Shown here piece by piece: positions 34,275-45,760 of a stretch of 64,000 nucleotides of DNA. Location: contig JASVEC010000023.1 in the NCBI GenBank assembly GCA_030770535.1, positions 310,001 through 374,000 on the forward strand, given 5' to 3'. The notes below the pieces were generated by a model. The model was not told where the DNA came from, did no database searches, and was given only the letters and a program-made list of their open reading frames with translations. This stretch comes from Batkoa obscura. Lineage: Eukaryota > Entomophthoromycota > Entomophthoromycetes > Entomophthorales > Batkoaceae. Each line of letters starts with the position of its first letter. Positions within the stretch are counted from its first letter, which is position 1. The position numbers and the translations under genes were made by a program.

Positions 34275-35590
34275 TTAATTATTTAAATTAGCTAATACAT
34301 CTGTAGGTAAACAATAAGCGGAATCTATACTTTTTAATTGTGAGTTTCCTAATAATGATAGCCCTAAATAGTAATTAACAACCTGATAAACAATGAATGG
34401 TAAAACATACCTGTTAGCCCAAATAAAGTATGGAATACGTCACTCATATGTCCAGGTCGGTCACAAAAGCCTCCAACTTCAACATCCTTTAATAAAGCAT
34501 TAAGTATAACATTATGTTTAGTATTGTTTTGTTACCTGACATTGTAATATAAAATTTGTCAATTTATCTTTATCAATCCAATCTACTCTATCTAACGTTT
34601 TTAAAGAGGACAATACCCACCATGAATAACATACCTTTAAAAATTATTAAGATCTTTATACAATTATAGTCAGTGAAAAAATTACATCTTCTAATTTTTC
34701 TGGGCGTCCATTTAAGCCACCATTAGGTAACTGTCTTTCAGCCAGCCACCAAGCTAAGCGGTCTCTTTTATCTCCCAAAAAGTCAAGCATATTGATGATC
34801 TTTAAGCTTGATACGCAACAGAAAACTAAATGTTACATCACAATAAAACGAAAAACAAAATTTATGAAAGACTGCTTACTTTGTCCTGCATGTGATTCTG
34901 CCCCTGGTATTGCTCCAAATCCAGAATCATAATTAAAACATTCAATAATCGAATTGGCTATCAAAATAAGATCAATCTCATTTAAAGCATTTAATAAAGA
35001 TAATGCATTAAGCGCTGAATAGCTAAACCTTGTATCCTTTTCACCCCATTTATCACCCATAAAGTGACCACTTTCTAGGCATTGTAACCCTTTTATAAAT
35101 TGAATGATTTTTGGTTTAATGGACTCGATTCTGTCCAATCTATTGTAGATAGCTAATATTTGGATGCCGCTTAATGTATATAATAGATGAGAATCATGAC
35201 CTGGGCTGCCACCAAAACCTCCGTCTATGAAATTAAGCTATTATTTTTATATTTATATCATTGTTATAAATTACCTTCTTCATTATAACATTCTAATACA
35301 AATTTGATTACATCTTCTTTATCATAGGTATCCAAGCTATCTAATAAATACAATGCGGTTACACTCCAATAAATGGCGCTCAATTTTAAATGTTCCGAAT
35401 GCCAATATTCTAAAGTATCTTTTTTCTATGGAATTTAATTGTTAATGTTAGAAATGGAATTACTTATTATATAATCTTAAAACAATATCATTTTGTAATA
35501 TTTAGTAAATTGAAATAGCTGAAACAAAATATTTACATCATCTAATTCCTTTAAAAAGCTTATATGTTTTTCTATCAATAAGGGTTGCAT
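34275..35590 (-). CDS. BET2: Rab geranylgeranyltransferase beta subunit (Bet2)
   Basis: Seven exons on the minus strand: 35590-35537, 35425-35275, 35224-34880, 34825-34686, 34634-34536, 34486-34411 and 34363-34275, giving 317 aa (yeast Bet2 is 325). The prenyltransferase repeats are clear: [53 protein letters not shown] and [20 protein letters not shown]. Zinc ligands are Asp and Cys in DVCYSWW and His in VFHTLFGL. The [15 protein letters not shown] wording is specific to the Rab enzyme rather than farnesyl or GGTase-I subunits. It pairs with Bet4 and, with Rab escort protein, adds geranylgeranyl groups to Rab GTPases in the cytosol. It is convergent with SDR copy B, stops about 67 bp apart. 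Confidence 0.95.
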
Positions 35591-35599
35591 TTTAATATC

Positions 35600-36345
35600 G
35601 AAAAAAGTCAAAGTCGATTTTCGTGTTTACTCTGTTTTGGCTTTGGCTTTGTAAATAAAAATTATTTTTTGATTATTTCAAATAATTTGTTCAATTTTAA
35701 AGAAAAATAAAAACTAACTCAAAAAGAAAAAAAAGTTAATTCATGAAACTAGGAATTTCTATCTAGAGGAATCATTGGTAAATGAAAGGATACTAAAAAG
35801 TAATGAAGGACCATCTTGTTGATGGACAGAGAAGCACATATAATGAACTAATTATATCAAAAGTGAAAGCATTTTCCTACTTCACAAATCTAAAATCCAT
35901 CATTTAAGACACAAAAATCATTTTAAAACATTAATAGACTTAGAAAAAGAAGGTTATAACAATTATTTGGCAATGTCATATATAGGATTTTCATAAAAGC
36001 TCTTATTAAATGTATAATATAAGAAGTTTCAATCATTCTTGGTATTATTTACTGCTCACACTGTCTAATTTGTATTGTTTTCTCGATATTGCTTTTTATA
36101 AATAAATAGTTAGTCATCAAAAAAATAGTTTGTATAGTTCGAAAATTTGTGTGTTTTTAATTGTTATTTTTTATATAATTAATGTAAATGAAACATGTGT
36201 TTAAAAAATAGACATAGTATAAATTAAAACTATATAAATATATTATAAAGTAAACATTATTAATATTTAGTTAGCTAAAAAGAGCAATTTTTATGTTTTT
36301 CCTTAAGGCAAAATTTAGATTGACTTAAAACTAAAATACTAGAAT
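35600..36345. other. Intergenic, nothing recognised
   Basis: Spacer upstream of Bet2. No gene is seen before MITE copy 9. Confidence 0.45.
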
Positions 36346-36353
36346 ATATATAT

Positions 36354-36453
36354 GGGAATGTATTTTTTTGTGTTTAAGAATTTTACTAAATTTTCCATTC
36401 AAATAGCACTTAAAAGATGGAAAAAGTGATGAAGCTAAAAAAGACGCCCCCCC
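36354..36453 (+). mobile_element. MITE copy 9
   Basis: Forward copy GGGAATGTATTTTTTTGTG to a C-rich right end, with internal CAAATAGCACTTAAAAGATGG. Flanked by ATAT on both sides (36350-36353 and 36454-36457). Confidence 0.9.
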
Positions 36454-36614
36454 ATATATTAAAATCAACAAATACATTATTGATTTAAAATTATTTTAAT
36501 TTAATAGTGTGATGCTTGAGTTTTTAACACAATTTGAAAAATCAATTTTTATTATCGAAATAATCAAAATAAGCCAATCAACTCTTTTTGTGATCAAATG
36601 CCCAATAACTCAAT

Positions 36615-37975
36615 TAATTACCAACCATTGTAATCAAATATAGGGGGATGTTTTTTTTGACTTCGTTACTTTTTCCATTTTAAGCACTATTTGAACGGAA
36701 AATTTGTTAGTAAAATTCTTAAAAACAAAAATACATCTTCATATATTAAACATGTTAATCCAGGTGGTTTATTTGATTTGCGCTTTTTGAATAAATATAT
36801 ATTTAAAAATATAGACTATATGCTATCAAGTGTAATATGATATATTCGATTTACAATGATAGCAAACATGGTGAATATAAACGATATAAATAAAAAGTTA
36901 TTGAAAAAATGGGTTATTGATGACACATGTAAGTACTGACACTTTTACTCTTGAAGAGTTATTATATTGTCCAAATATTAAGTCTTTCGAGTTTTTTGAT
37001 TTAGTTATTGATAGTGAGGACATTAGTCTCTATGATAGTGTAGTGAGCATTCCATTATCAAGATCCAAAAAAACAAGTATAATTCCTTATGAGTATAAAA
37101 TTTAAAGTTTTTTCACTAATTATTTAAATCAAATTGAGTATTTCAAATCAGTTGAAACGGATAGTATACATATCAAAGAAGCAGTCAAGCATTTGAATCC
37201 AAACGACTTAAGATCATTTATATTGTTCTCTGAAGGATCCTTAAACATTGACGAAGCGAATGTCATCAAAACAAGTTTCAAAAAGTTAAAAGGATTGCGT
37301 TTAAAGTATGATACAGTTGCTATGTCTCATCCAATGTTTAAATCAAATACAAAATTTGAATCCAGTTTAGAATTATAGGTCAAAGGGTTTCCAAATAATA
37401 AGACTATTCAATGTTTTAGGGATTTAAAGGGATTAAAAATAGAAACTTAATAGATAGCAATGCTGTAGTTTTTGCAGAAAATAACGCTAACAATAATATT
37501 AATTTATCTAAAGTCACTTAAGTAGTATAAAGTATATTTATGCAGATAATTAAATTAGCGAGACATTTGGTAATTTATTAGGCATAATAGAAGTGTGCAT
37601 CCCAGAGTTGTCAGTAAATTTATTGGGATCTATATTTTTAGTATCGAATATTCAGGAAATTTGATGTGAAAAGGGATTGATTAATATTCATATAGTATCA
37701 AGTTGTTTTGAGTATATATTTAGTATATCTAATTTTCTTGATGGTCCACATAAATTGATTCAATGTAAATTTATAAAATAAATCGAAGTGTGGTCTTATG
37801 AGGAGATGCTTATAAGATTTAGTCGTTTTTTATCTATTTTTCCAAAGCTTAATCCTTTACTTTTTGAAATCAAGTGTAAATTCCGGGGATACTTACTAGA
37901 AGATACAGTACAAATAAAAAAGAAGGACAATTATTCAAGCAGCTACAAGAGGAAAGTAGAGTTTTTATAGTTCAA
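36615..37975 (+). pseudogene. F-box/LRR-like pseudogene 1, split by a MITE
   Basis: Begins LPTIVIK, is interrupted by MITE copy 10, and continues YIKHVNPGGLFDLRFLNK, matching LPDIVIEDVFKHVNPSKLFDLCFLNK of the intact gene at 42346. Later fragments ELLYCPNIKSFEF, AVKHLNPNDLRSFILFS and FSRFLSIFPKLNPLLFEIK align with the same gene. Several stops and frame changes besides the MITE show it is dead. Removing the MITE and one ATAT restores the F-box reading frame at the insertion point. Confidence 0.85.
36642..36740 (-). mobile_element. MITE copy 10, inside an F-box relic
   Basis: Reverse copy AGGGGGATGTTTTTTTTG to CATCTTC. ATAT at 36638-36641 and 36741-36744. Inserted in the F-box coding segment; subtracting it with one ATAT gives an uninterrupted VIKYIKHVNP. 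Confidence 0.92.
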
Positions 37976-37979
37976 ACAC

Positions 37980-40265
37980 TATGATTTTATAAAAGACTGT
38001 AAAATCTTGTACATGATAATTTTCTTACATCTACTTAATAAATCAAATACTGTAGTGATGCGAGAAGTTAAAATATTTCACAATATGTACGGCTATAATA
38101 ATCAGTATAATGGACCCAACTAGGGTAAAGGCTATTTTTCTATCAATGAATTAATAGTTATCTGGGATATGATGAGTTTGTGGACTTTAGTTCTTTTGAG
38201 CGAGGAACCGCAAAGGAAAAAGCAGTTCTGATCTTTGGTTCGTAATATATAAGCTAATTAAAACATCTCTTAAATGGCTGATTAAATAGCAGGTTAGTGT
38301 CTTTCACTTAGAAAATTACTTGTATTATAGCTAGCATGAGAAGACAATAAATAGAGAATTTTACTATAATTTTTATACTATTGAGCATGAGAAAAAGCTT
38401 AGTATTTAGAATAAGATAGACTATAAATTACTCTATAATCAAATATGTAATTTTTTAAGATAAAATTATGAATAAACCTTTACTATAGCAACTGGTTTAT
38501 AAGCTGTATATTTTATAATATCGTATTGTATGTTAATAGTATAGCATCACTATTCTTTACTCGAGTATACCTATTATATATACCCGGATTCAGGCATGCA
38601 GACCATAAACTATAATTCTAAATACATGTCACTGAAACCAAAAGACAGTACTTTATTTTGAACCCCTAATAACTACAATGTAGTCAAATAGCATTCACAT
38701 TCTCATACTAAGAGCATTTCCCTCATATGCTTTATTTATTTCCTTTTTTATTTTATGCATACAATAGGACATTTAAGATTTTGTATCTATAAGGAGCTTT
38801 TTAAAATGCTAAAAAAGTTACTATAATGAAAGAAAGGATCTGGTAACATAATAAAGTTTTACTATAGAGCATTTTTTTGTTCTACTAGCTAATAAAACTA
38901 CCAAGTATCTATTAATAAAATCATTAAATATGTTGAAAAATAGTTCTATTTAAGAGACTATTCTAATATTTACAGTATATTGTTATAAAGATCTTATTTA
39001 AGGCATTTATTTAAGATAGTATAAATAAATAGTTTTTGTAGCCTTTATTGTTGATGTATGATTCTTTAAATCACTTTTTGATTACTTGATCCTAAAATGA
39101 CTTGTATTTCAATGTTGCAAAGAGCAAACTGCTTTATCTAGTCAATGACAGCTAATTTTACTATAATTTTTTAGTTTATTGTTTGTTTAGTTCAAAAATT
39201 GACCAAAAAATATAAGAAACTAAAATTCAAAACAATTTTCGTTATAACAGATTTCCATATAATGTAACCTCATCTAGTGAGTTGAGACCCCGATCTCTAA
39301 AATTAGTTTTCAAGCTTTGGGGCTTTGAGACCTATCTATTAACCTGAAATTTTTTTTAGATCAAGTTGAACTATGTAACTATCGATATCCGTTAAATTGG
39401 GATCTATAGCATTTAAAACTATATTACTAAAATAAGTAATCATTAAAATTGATTAAAGTGAAATGTATGTTGTTAAAGTTAAAACTTAGCAATTAAATCT
39501 CACGCCTATTTTAACTATATCATATATTAAAACATATGATAAACTTTAATAAGATAATGAATCGTTACAAATAATTTATCAAAGTATATATTCAATAAGC
39601 TCTAATAAGTTAGAATCTTTCAAAGTTTAAAACTTAAAATATTGTAATCATAATGATTTACAATTATAGCATTTTAAGTTATATACTTCAACGAAAGATA
39701 TAAAACAATTATACTTTCAATTTTTCTTTATTAAAATGGATCAAGGTGCTAAAAGCCAAAATAAAAGGAACAAAATTCAAACAGCTTATAAATTGGCTGA
39801 GAAAGTTTAGAACTTTGCTACTGGAGGTAACTGATATTAATAATAATATTAATAACAATATAAATTTTAGAAAAGTACAACATAAGCTGATAATACCTAG
39901 CGTTGTTCCAAATATTATAATAAAACCCAACAATACTTTCGTTTATGCGAATAAGGTATTATTTTCAAAGGCAGATAGCTGAACCCAATATGACTTTATT
40001 CAATACTATAAAAGAACAAATAAATTTAAATCAAAACAATAATCGAAATGGTTATTAAAATCGAAATCAAAATATATATTAAATATATATAAAATCTATA
40101 AAAAATAATAATATGCTTATTAAATTATCAAGCTTTATTATTGAAATAAATTTTATCATGTTTTTGCAATATATTTTTCATTATAACGATAATTTTAGTA
40201 CTATTACGAAATTTTTTATAAAATCTAAACAAGCACAAGATTTTATTGACCATGAATTTATAACC
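37980..40265. other. Long intergenic stretch with weak fragments
   Basis: 2.3 kb of AT-rich sequence. Frames at 39746-39982 (plus) and 39709-39933 (minus) overlap as low-complexity Asn/Ile and Leu/Ile strings, so I do not call either. No MITE copy or tRNA is visible before the tRNA-like segment at 40266. Confidence 0.35.
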
Positions 40266-40342
40266 TAATGAGTTGGATCTCACTTTAATGGACTAGGAAT
40301 ATGACTTCCTTATTAGATGTATACAACTAATTGAGCTACCGT
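40266..40342 (-). other. Degenerate tRNA-like sequence
   Basis: On the minus strand, GGTAGCTCAATTAGT resembles a D arm. AGGAA-GTCATA-TTCCT makes an anticodon-like arm with CAT (Met-like), and AGTGAG-ATCCAA-CTCATT a T-like arm. No acceptor stem closes and the T loop is not standard. It is at best a tRNA pseudogene or part of a tRNA-derived repeat. Confidence 0.3.
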
Positions 40343-40516
40343 CTTGCTTTATTAACCTGTATATGAAATCATCCAAAACCAAATGTACGAAATCTCACTT
40401 CTATTAAGGCAAACTAATTATTGCCCTATATTAAAGCTCATTTTAAGGGACAAAATCTCAATTTAATAATGGCGGTTACACTCTATAGGAAATCTGCTAT
40501 AATCCACTATTTTCTA

Positions 40517-41545
40517 ATGTCATTGGGATTTGATCAACTCCTTGCCATCGTAATCAAAGAAATGTTAAAATATTTCTATCAGGATGAGTTGTTAAATTTA
40601 TCTTTTTTAAATAATTGTTATTTAAAATGTAGGTCATGTGTCATTGAGTATAATTTAGTGCACTCAGTTTGTATATGTGTAATGGCCCTCCATCAGCGAT
40701 ATCAACGTAATTTTTTTCAAAAATGGACTATTAATGAGACATTTTTATATAAGATCTGATTTCTTTAATTTTTTTAACTTTTTGCCCCAACATTACGTCT
40801 TTATACTATCTTGAAAACTTGAACAATGATAGTAAAATAAATAGATGATTATTGAGATTCAAAAAACTCACAATACATTCTTTAGCTCATACAATGAGTT
40901 TAGATAAACTTTCAAATTATTTGAATCAAACTGGGTTGTTTGAAATAAACGAAGCAATTAATTTACATATTAAAAATATGATCAAGTATTTGAATTCAAG
41001 AAATTGAAGTCGTCAATATTTTGCAAATTTGAAGAGTTTAGAGGATATAATATTAATAGATAAAAGCGGAAACTTTTTAAAAAAAATAGCAATGAAAATA
41101 GTTTTATTACTTTAGGCTATCTTAATCCAGATAAACAAATTAGTAAAGATTTTCTAAATTTGGTGTGAAACGTCATCATATAATTTTGGTCTTGGATTAA
41201 GTTGTTGTATGTATATACGCAGACTAAATAATCTATTAAATGATTCCCATAATTTATTTAAATCTAGATTCACAAAGCAAATTGAACTTTAGACTTATGA
41301 GGATACATTTAAAAGGCTTTGTTATTTTTTGTCAATGTTCCCAAGACTCAAGGCCATTGTAATTTATTAACTTACTTTTATAGAGGATGATCGTGAGATT
41401 AGTTGCACTCCTAATATTCCTCTATTACTTATTTCCTCCGCTAAAAATGGTATTCTTAGTAAAATAGTGGAAAGGAATCCATTGATCAGCTGGTACAAGT
41501 CAGAACGACTTACTCTAAAACACTTTTTAAACAAATATCAATAAC
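40517..41545 (+). pseudogene. F-box/LRR-like pseudogene 2
   Basis: Opens MSLGFDQLLAIVIKEMLKYF, then LLNLSFLNNCYLKCRSCVIE, the F-box start of the family. Broken fragments follow to the shared C-terminal part (FPRLKAIV, then LLLISSAKNGIL and ERNPLISWYKSE). Multiple stops and a missing middle (~41000) show decay. No MITE is inserted in it. Confidence 0.8.
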
Positions 41546-41549
41546 AATA

Positions 41550-42345
41550 AATTACTTTTGATATAGTGTGTATTTATATTCGTTTTTTAGAATTCAAACT
41601 CCTTAATGTATTAGCTTTTTTTTTTATCAAAATGCTAAACTGAAGCAAATAAGATAAAAAAAATTCGAACATTGCTCAACCGTTGTATTTATGATTATTT
41701 TATTATTACATGATTAACTTCACTATATAAAAGTTTAAAAGACTAAAATAGGCTCTCATTTTTGGTAGCTTATGCTATAAAGATTAATTCTAAACTTGAA
41801 AGGATTAGCGTTTTGTATTTAAAGTATAGTGTAGTGATATAGAGGTAAGAGTTTATTCTTGAATGTTAGTTAGGTATATATTATGGTCCTGAATTATAAT
41901 GTTCAGGTAGATATGGCCTGATTATTTGACTTTTTGAGTATTTTTAGGATTGTATTGATCTAGGCCTTTTGATTTTAGTTTTATTTTTTAAATCAAATTT
42001 TGTCACTATTAAACAATCATTACACTTATAAAAGTAATAATATAGCATCGAAATAGGGTCTAAAAGATATCAATAGGTGCTTCTAGAAGAAGAACAAATT
42101 AAACTTCAAATAAATATATAAATAAAGAGATATACAATAACATAAACTTGAGACCTAATATATTAGTGAATTAAACTTTATTACTGGTAACTATTATCTT
42201 TATCATTTCAAAAGCTACTTAAAGGTTGAGTTTGAACTAATTGATATCAAAAAATCGTTGGCTATCATTGTCCTTATTTTAAAAGTACAATCTTTTTTAT
42301 TATTATCTTTATTGACATTTATAATCATCAGTTTTTTTCATTAAA
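41550..42345. other. Intergenic, nothing recognised
   Basis: Spacer between pseudogene 2 and the intact F-box gene. Contains one strong hairpin (CCTGAA/TTCAGG near 41893) but no gene. Confidence 0.4.
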
Positions 42346-43638
42346 ATGCCTTTACGATTTGATCAGCTACCAGATATTGTAATAGAAGATGTTTTTAAGC
42401 ATGTCAATCCATCTAAGTTGTTTGATTTATGTTTTTTGAATAAATCTTTATTTAAAAATGTTAGGCATGTTATAAAGTACAGTTTAGTCCACTCAATTTA
42501 TAGTTCTAGCGAATATGCGGAACACAATCAATATCAACAAAGATTCATTAAAGAGAATGGACTATTGATGAAACATATAAATATAAACACTTATACCCTT
42601 GATGAGCTAAGAAATTGCCCAAATATTACATCCTTAAAATATTGTGACAAACGAGTTAAAAAGGATAGAAATACGAAAGATAGTAGAGTAAACTTTCAAC
42701 TGAAAAATTTGAAAAAAATAGTTATAACTTCTAAAGTTCATATTGATTCATTAGATTTATTTGCTAACTATTTAAATAGTATTAAGAGGCTTGTGCTTTA
42801 TGGGCCAATCAATACATGTATTAAAGAAGTGATTGAGTATTTAAACCCAAATGGATTAAAATCGCTTGTATTATGTTCTAATGAGTCCTTAGATCTCGAT
42901 GGATTGGACATTATTAAAGCAAGGTTTATTGAGTTAAAACTATTACAATTAAGCGCTAAGAAAGGTTTTATCAAACCCAATGAGTTTAATAATGATTTGA
43001 CTTTTAGTTCTAAGTTAGAGTTGAAACTTGTAAGCCATATTAGTAGCGATATTATTCGACTTTTTGGAGATTTAAAAAGGTTAAAGAGTATAAAGTTAAT
43101 AGATAATTCAGGTGCCTTTTTTAAAAAAAATGATGATTATGTTAGGAATCTACTTGAAGGTAGTGACATTATTACTTTAGGGCATCTTTGCTTAGAAAAT
43201 CGAATTGACGATAGTTTTATTAGGATATCAACTGTAAAAGAGGTGTGTATTAGAGAACTATCAAGAGAGTTGTTGAGATCCATATCTTCAGTATCAAATA
43301 TTCAAAAAGTTTCGTTTAAAAAAGTACAAAATTCTATTGAATATCCGTACTATATAATCTGGGAAAGTAATGATTTACGTAAATCACTTCAATGCAAATT
43401 TATAAAACATCTTGAAATTAAAACTTACAAGAATACATTAAGAAAGTTTATGTGTTTCTTATCCATGTTTCCAAACCTTGAATCTATTAAAATCAAAAAC
43501 CTTGTTCTTAAGTATAATAATAAACAGGATACTCACACTCTTACTATTTTACCTATAGTTATTACTTCTATCAAAAACAAAACCTTCCTTGAATTAGTTC
43601 GAAAGAATCCAGTAATCAATTGGTATAAATTAGAGTAA
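42346..43638 (+). CDS. F-box/LRR-like protein, cluster member 1 (intact)
   Basis: Single exon, 430 aa. Residues ~5-50 (FDQLPDIVIEDVFKHVNP, LFDLCFLNKSLFKNVRHVI) match an F-box: LP, I..VF, then L..L and a following helix. The rest is a series of ~25-residue units with spaced Leu/Ile, such as LKNLKKIVITSKVHIDSLD, PNGLKSLVLCSNESLDLDG, LKRLKSIKLIDNSG and FPNLESIKIKNLVL, forming degenerate leucine-rich repeats. F-box proteins bind Skp1 and bring targets to the SCF ubiquitin ligase, with the LRRs giving specificity. The sequence is a close relative of the gene at 48558 and of four pseudogenes nearby. Its target is unknown. Confidence 0.75.
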   Translation: MPLRFDQLPDIVIEDVFKHVNPSKLFDLCFLNKSLFKNVRHVIKYSLVHSIYSSSEYAEHNQYQQRFIKENGLLMKHININTYTLDELRNCPNITSLKYCDKRVKKDRNTKDSRVNFQLKNLKKIVITSKVHIDSLDLFANYLNSIKRLVLYGPINTCIKEVIEYLNPNGLKSLVLCSNESLDLDGLDIIKARFIELKLLQLSAKKGFIKPNEFNNDLTFSSKLELKLVSHISSDIIRLFGDLKRLKSIKLIDNSGAFFKKNDDYVRNLLEGSDIITLGHLCLENRIDDSFIRISTVKEVCIRELSRELLRSISSVSNIQKVSFKKVQNSIEYPYYIIWESNDLRKSLQCKFIKHLEIKTYKNTLRKFMCFLSMFPNLESIKIKNLVLKYNNKQDTHTLTILPIVITSIKNKTFLELVRKNPVINWYKLE

Positions 43639-43639
43639 T

Positions 43640-44010
43640 CTGGTTTTGATTTGCTTTTCTAAAATATTAATATCAATAAATCGAGTCTTAATTTATGTTT
43701 AGAGTTTTATATAATTTTCATATAGTAAAGCTTAACATTTTTGTTTCTCCTATTAAAATATAAATTGAAATAATTAACCTGTTAAACTAAATAAAAACTA
43801 TTACATTTTAATAGTGACTTATTTGGTATTGCAAAATTGTTTTTGCTAAGAAGTGACAAAATATCTTACTAATTCATTCTTATTTACCATATCGGGATCA
43901 GAATTTTGTATCCAGAGTATTGGGATCTTACAAGTATAGTTTTGATTTTGAATGCTCATTTTGAATGCGATGCAATGAAGAATTAAAGAATCAAGATAGA
44001 GATAATCTAT
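43640..44010. other. Intergenic, nothing recognised
   Basis: Spacer after F-box gene 1 leading into the dispersed repeat. No gene is seen. Confidence 0.4.
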
Positions 44011-44014
44011 TCAT

Positions 44015-44490
44015 TTCTAGTTTATGTGAAATACCCCATTGTCAGCCCCATGATTGACTATAACATAACCATCATCTAAGTCGTTGTGTTCTTGAGTTTA
44101 GACACAATCAATCACGATCCTCTTATTTCGATTTGCTGCGAGACTTTATAATTTCATTTCAAAGAATGTTATCCTCTGATTTTGATATTCATACTTGTTG
44201 GAGTATAAAAGAGATTTTAGAACATAGTAACTCAAAGCTTTTTAATTGGATTATTCCCTGACACTGTACTTTTAATAAAGATACAAATCTTTCTGATAGT
44301 GTTTGCGTAGATTTTATAGTAGCATTGTTTATTCTATTTATCCTACATAGTTCATAATATATTATATGCTATTCTTCATGATTCAAGTCTATCTTAGTTA
44401 CATAAAATAAGACCTTTCGACTTACGGTTAGTCAATCAACCAAGAACTACTCTTGACTCCAACCACTAATTACCAGATTCTACATTTGTT
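44015..44490 (+). repeat. Dispersed degenerate coding repeat, copy 1 (possible LINE tail)
   Basis: About 475 bp, similar to the reverse complement of 58320-58790. Conceptual peptides are conserved between the copies: CEIPHCQPHD and HHLSRCVLEFRHNQ, and RMLSSDFDIHTCWSIKEI against RILSSHFDIYTFQSLKEF. Stops lie at shared and unshared positions, so both are dead. The Cys-x4-Cys ... His-x4-Cys layout resembles the zinc-binding tail after reverse transcriptase in non-LTR elements. That family assignment is tentative. Confidence 0.5.
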
Positions 44491-44858
44491 ACAATTGTTT
44501 TTTAATAAAATAAAGCAGCTTTTGTAAAAAAAAAATTTTGTATATTTACTTACATTTAATTTGAAATAGTAGTAGTGGTGCTTTATAAAAAGCATCATTT
44601 AAATTCCAATTTACCTTTTTTGGAAATTTCTACATTTTTCTCCAAGAAACTGCTTTTATAAATATTATGTATTCTAAAAGTACAAAAAAGTATCAGCAAA
44701 GAGTGGCTTACTTTATTGTCATTTTTTATACTGTTTAATAATAGGAAAGCTTGATTTTTAATTATGAATTCAATTGAAAGTTTTAGAAATAAAAACCAAA
44801 ATTTAATATTCTAAATTAAAATTTGTTCTATCTTTATTTAATCTTGGAAACGGGATAT

Positions 44859-44958
44859 AGGAATGTATTTTTGTATTTAGGAATTTTGCCAACAATTTTT
44901 CTACTCAAATGGCGTTTAAAAGATAAAAAAAGTAATAAAGCCAAAAAAAACATCACCT
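44859..44958 (+). mobile_element. MITE copy 11
   Basis: Forward copy AGGAATGTATTTTTGTA to CATCACCT with internal CAAATGGCGTTTAAAAG. ATAT at 44855-44858 and 44959-44962. Confidence 0.88.
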
Positions 44959-44962
44959 ATAT

Positions 44963-45351
44963 TATAAAATAATAAAGCTAAAAAAGGCCCCTAAATAATA
45001 ATTAGAATATACAAAAATCAATTACTCAAGTATAAAAACTATGTTAATTTACTTTGTACAAAGTATAATGTAAATTCTTCCAAAAATTTTATCAACATTA
45101 TTTATTAACCTCTAATAGAATATATATTTAAAAGTTTTATATCATTTTTTGTATACTACTACTATTCTATAATATTTTTATTAATAATTTTTTATTTACT
45201 AAAATAATTTCACTTTAAATATGAAAAACAGGCTGATTTCTTTTAGCTAATAATAATTTTTTAGAACTTTTTCCAACTATAACAGCTAATGTATAAGAGT
45301 TTTTGTAAGCTTTGGCCTTATAAATCAAAATTTTCTAATCTCAAAATAGGA
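44963..45351. other. Intergenic, nothing recognised
   Basis: Spacer of ~390 bp between MITE copies 11 and 12. No gene is seen. Confidence 0.4.
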
Positions 45352-45355
45352 TATG

Positions 45356-45453
45356 GGGATGTATTTTTATGTTTAAGAATTTTACTAACAAATTTTCCGC
45401 TTAAATAGCGCTTAAAAAATGGAAAAAATAATGAAGTTAAAAAAAACACTCCC
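45356..45453 (+). mobile_element. MITE copy 12
   Basis: A near-consensus forward copy: GGGGATGTATTTTTATG, internal TTTTCCGCTTAAATAGCGC, right end CACTCCC. ATAT on both sides (45352-45355 and 45454-45457). Confidence 0.93.
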
Positions 45454-45760
45454 ATATATTTTTAGACGTGAATATCATTTTAAATCATATTTACTGTGAA
45501 ACTAATAAACTGATATGAAAGAAATTTATCAATTAATAAATAAGTGATAAAATAAAGTGAGTGTTTAATACTATCAACAAATCAGGCTTTAAAATTAAAA
45601 ATTATCATCCTGGTTACTACAAAATGTACTTAATTATTGGATTTTTTGTTTGATAATATTAGTAAAGGATTGAGTTAAATCTTTTAGTCAATCAAAAACT
45701 ACATCTTCAGGACATATTATCAATATTATACTAAAATAACATTAGATAGTTTAACCTCAA

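Noticed and set aside
36354-36740. MITE copies 9 and 10 as the two terminal repeats of one 390-bp element
   Set aside because: Each copy has its own inverted ends and its own ATAT duplication, and they lie in opposite orientation, so they are separate insertions.
39709-39982. Overlapping sense and antisense frames of 74-78 codons
   Set aside because: Low-complexity Asn/Ile and Leu/Ile strings on opposite strands of the same AT-rich DNA; no motif or start context.
41830-41915. tRNA-like or riboswitch-like segment with a CCTGAA/TTCAGG hairpin
   Set aside because: D and anticodon arms do not pair and there is no acceptor stem; a lone hairpin in AT-rich DNA is expected by chance.
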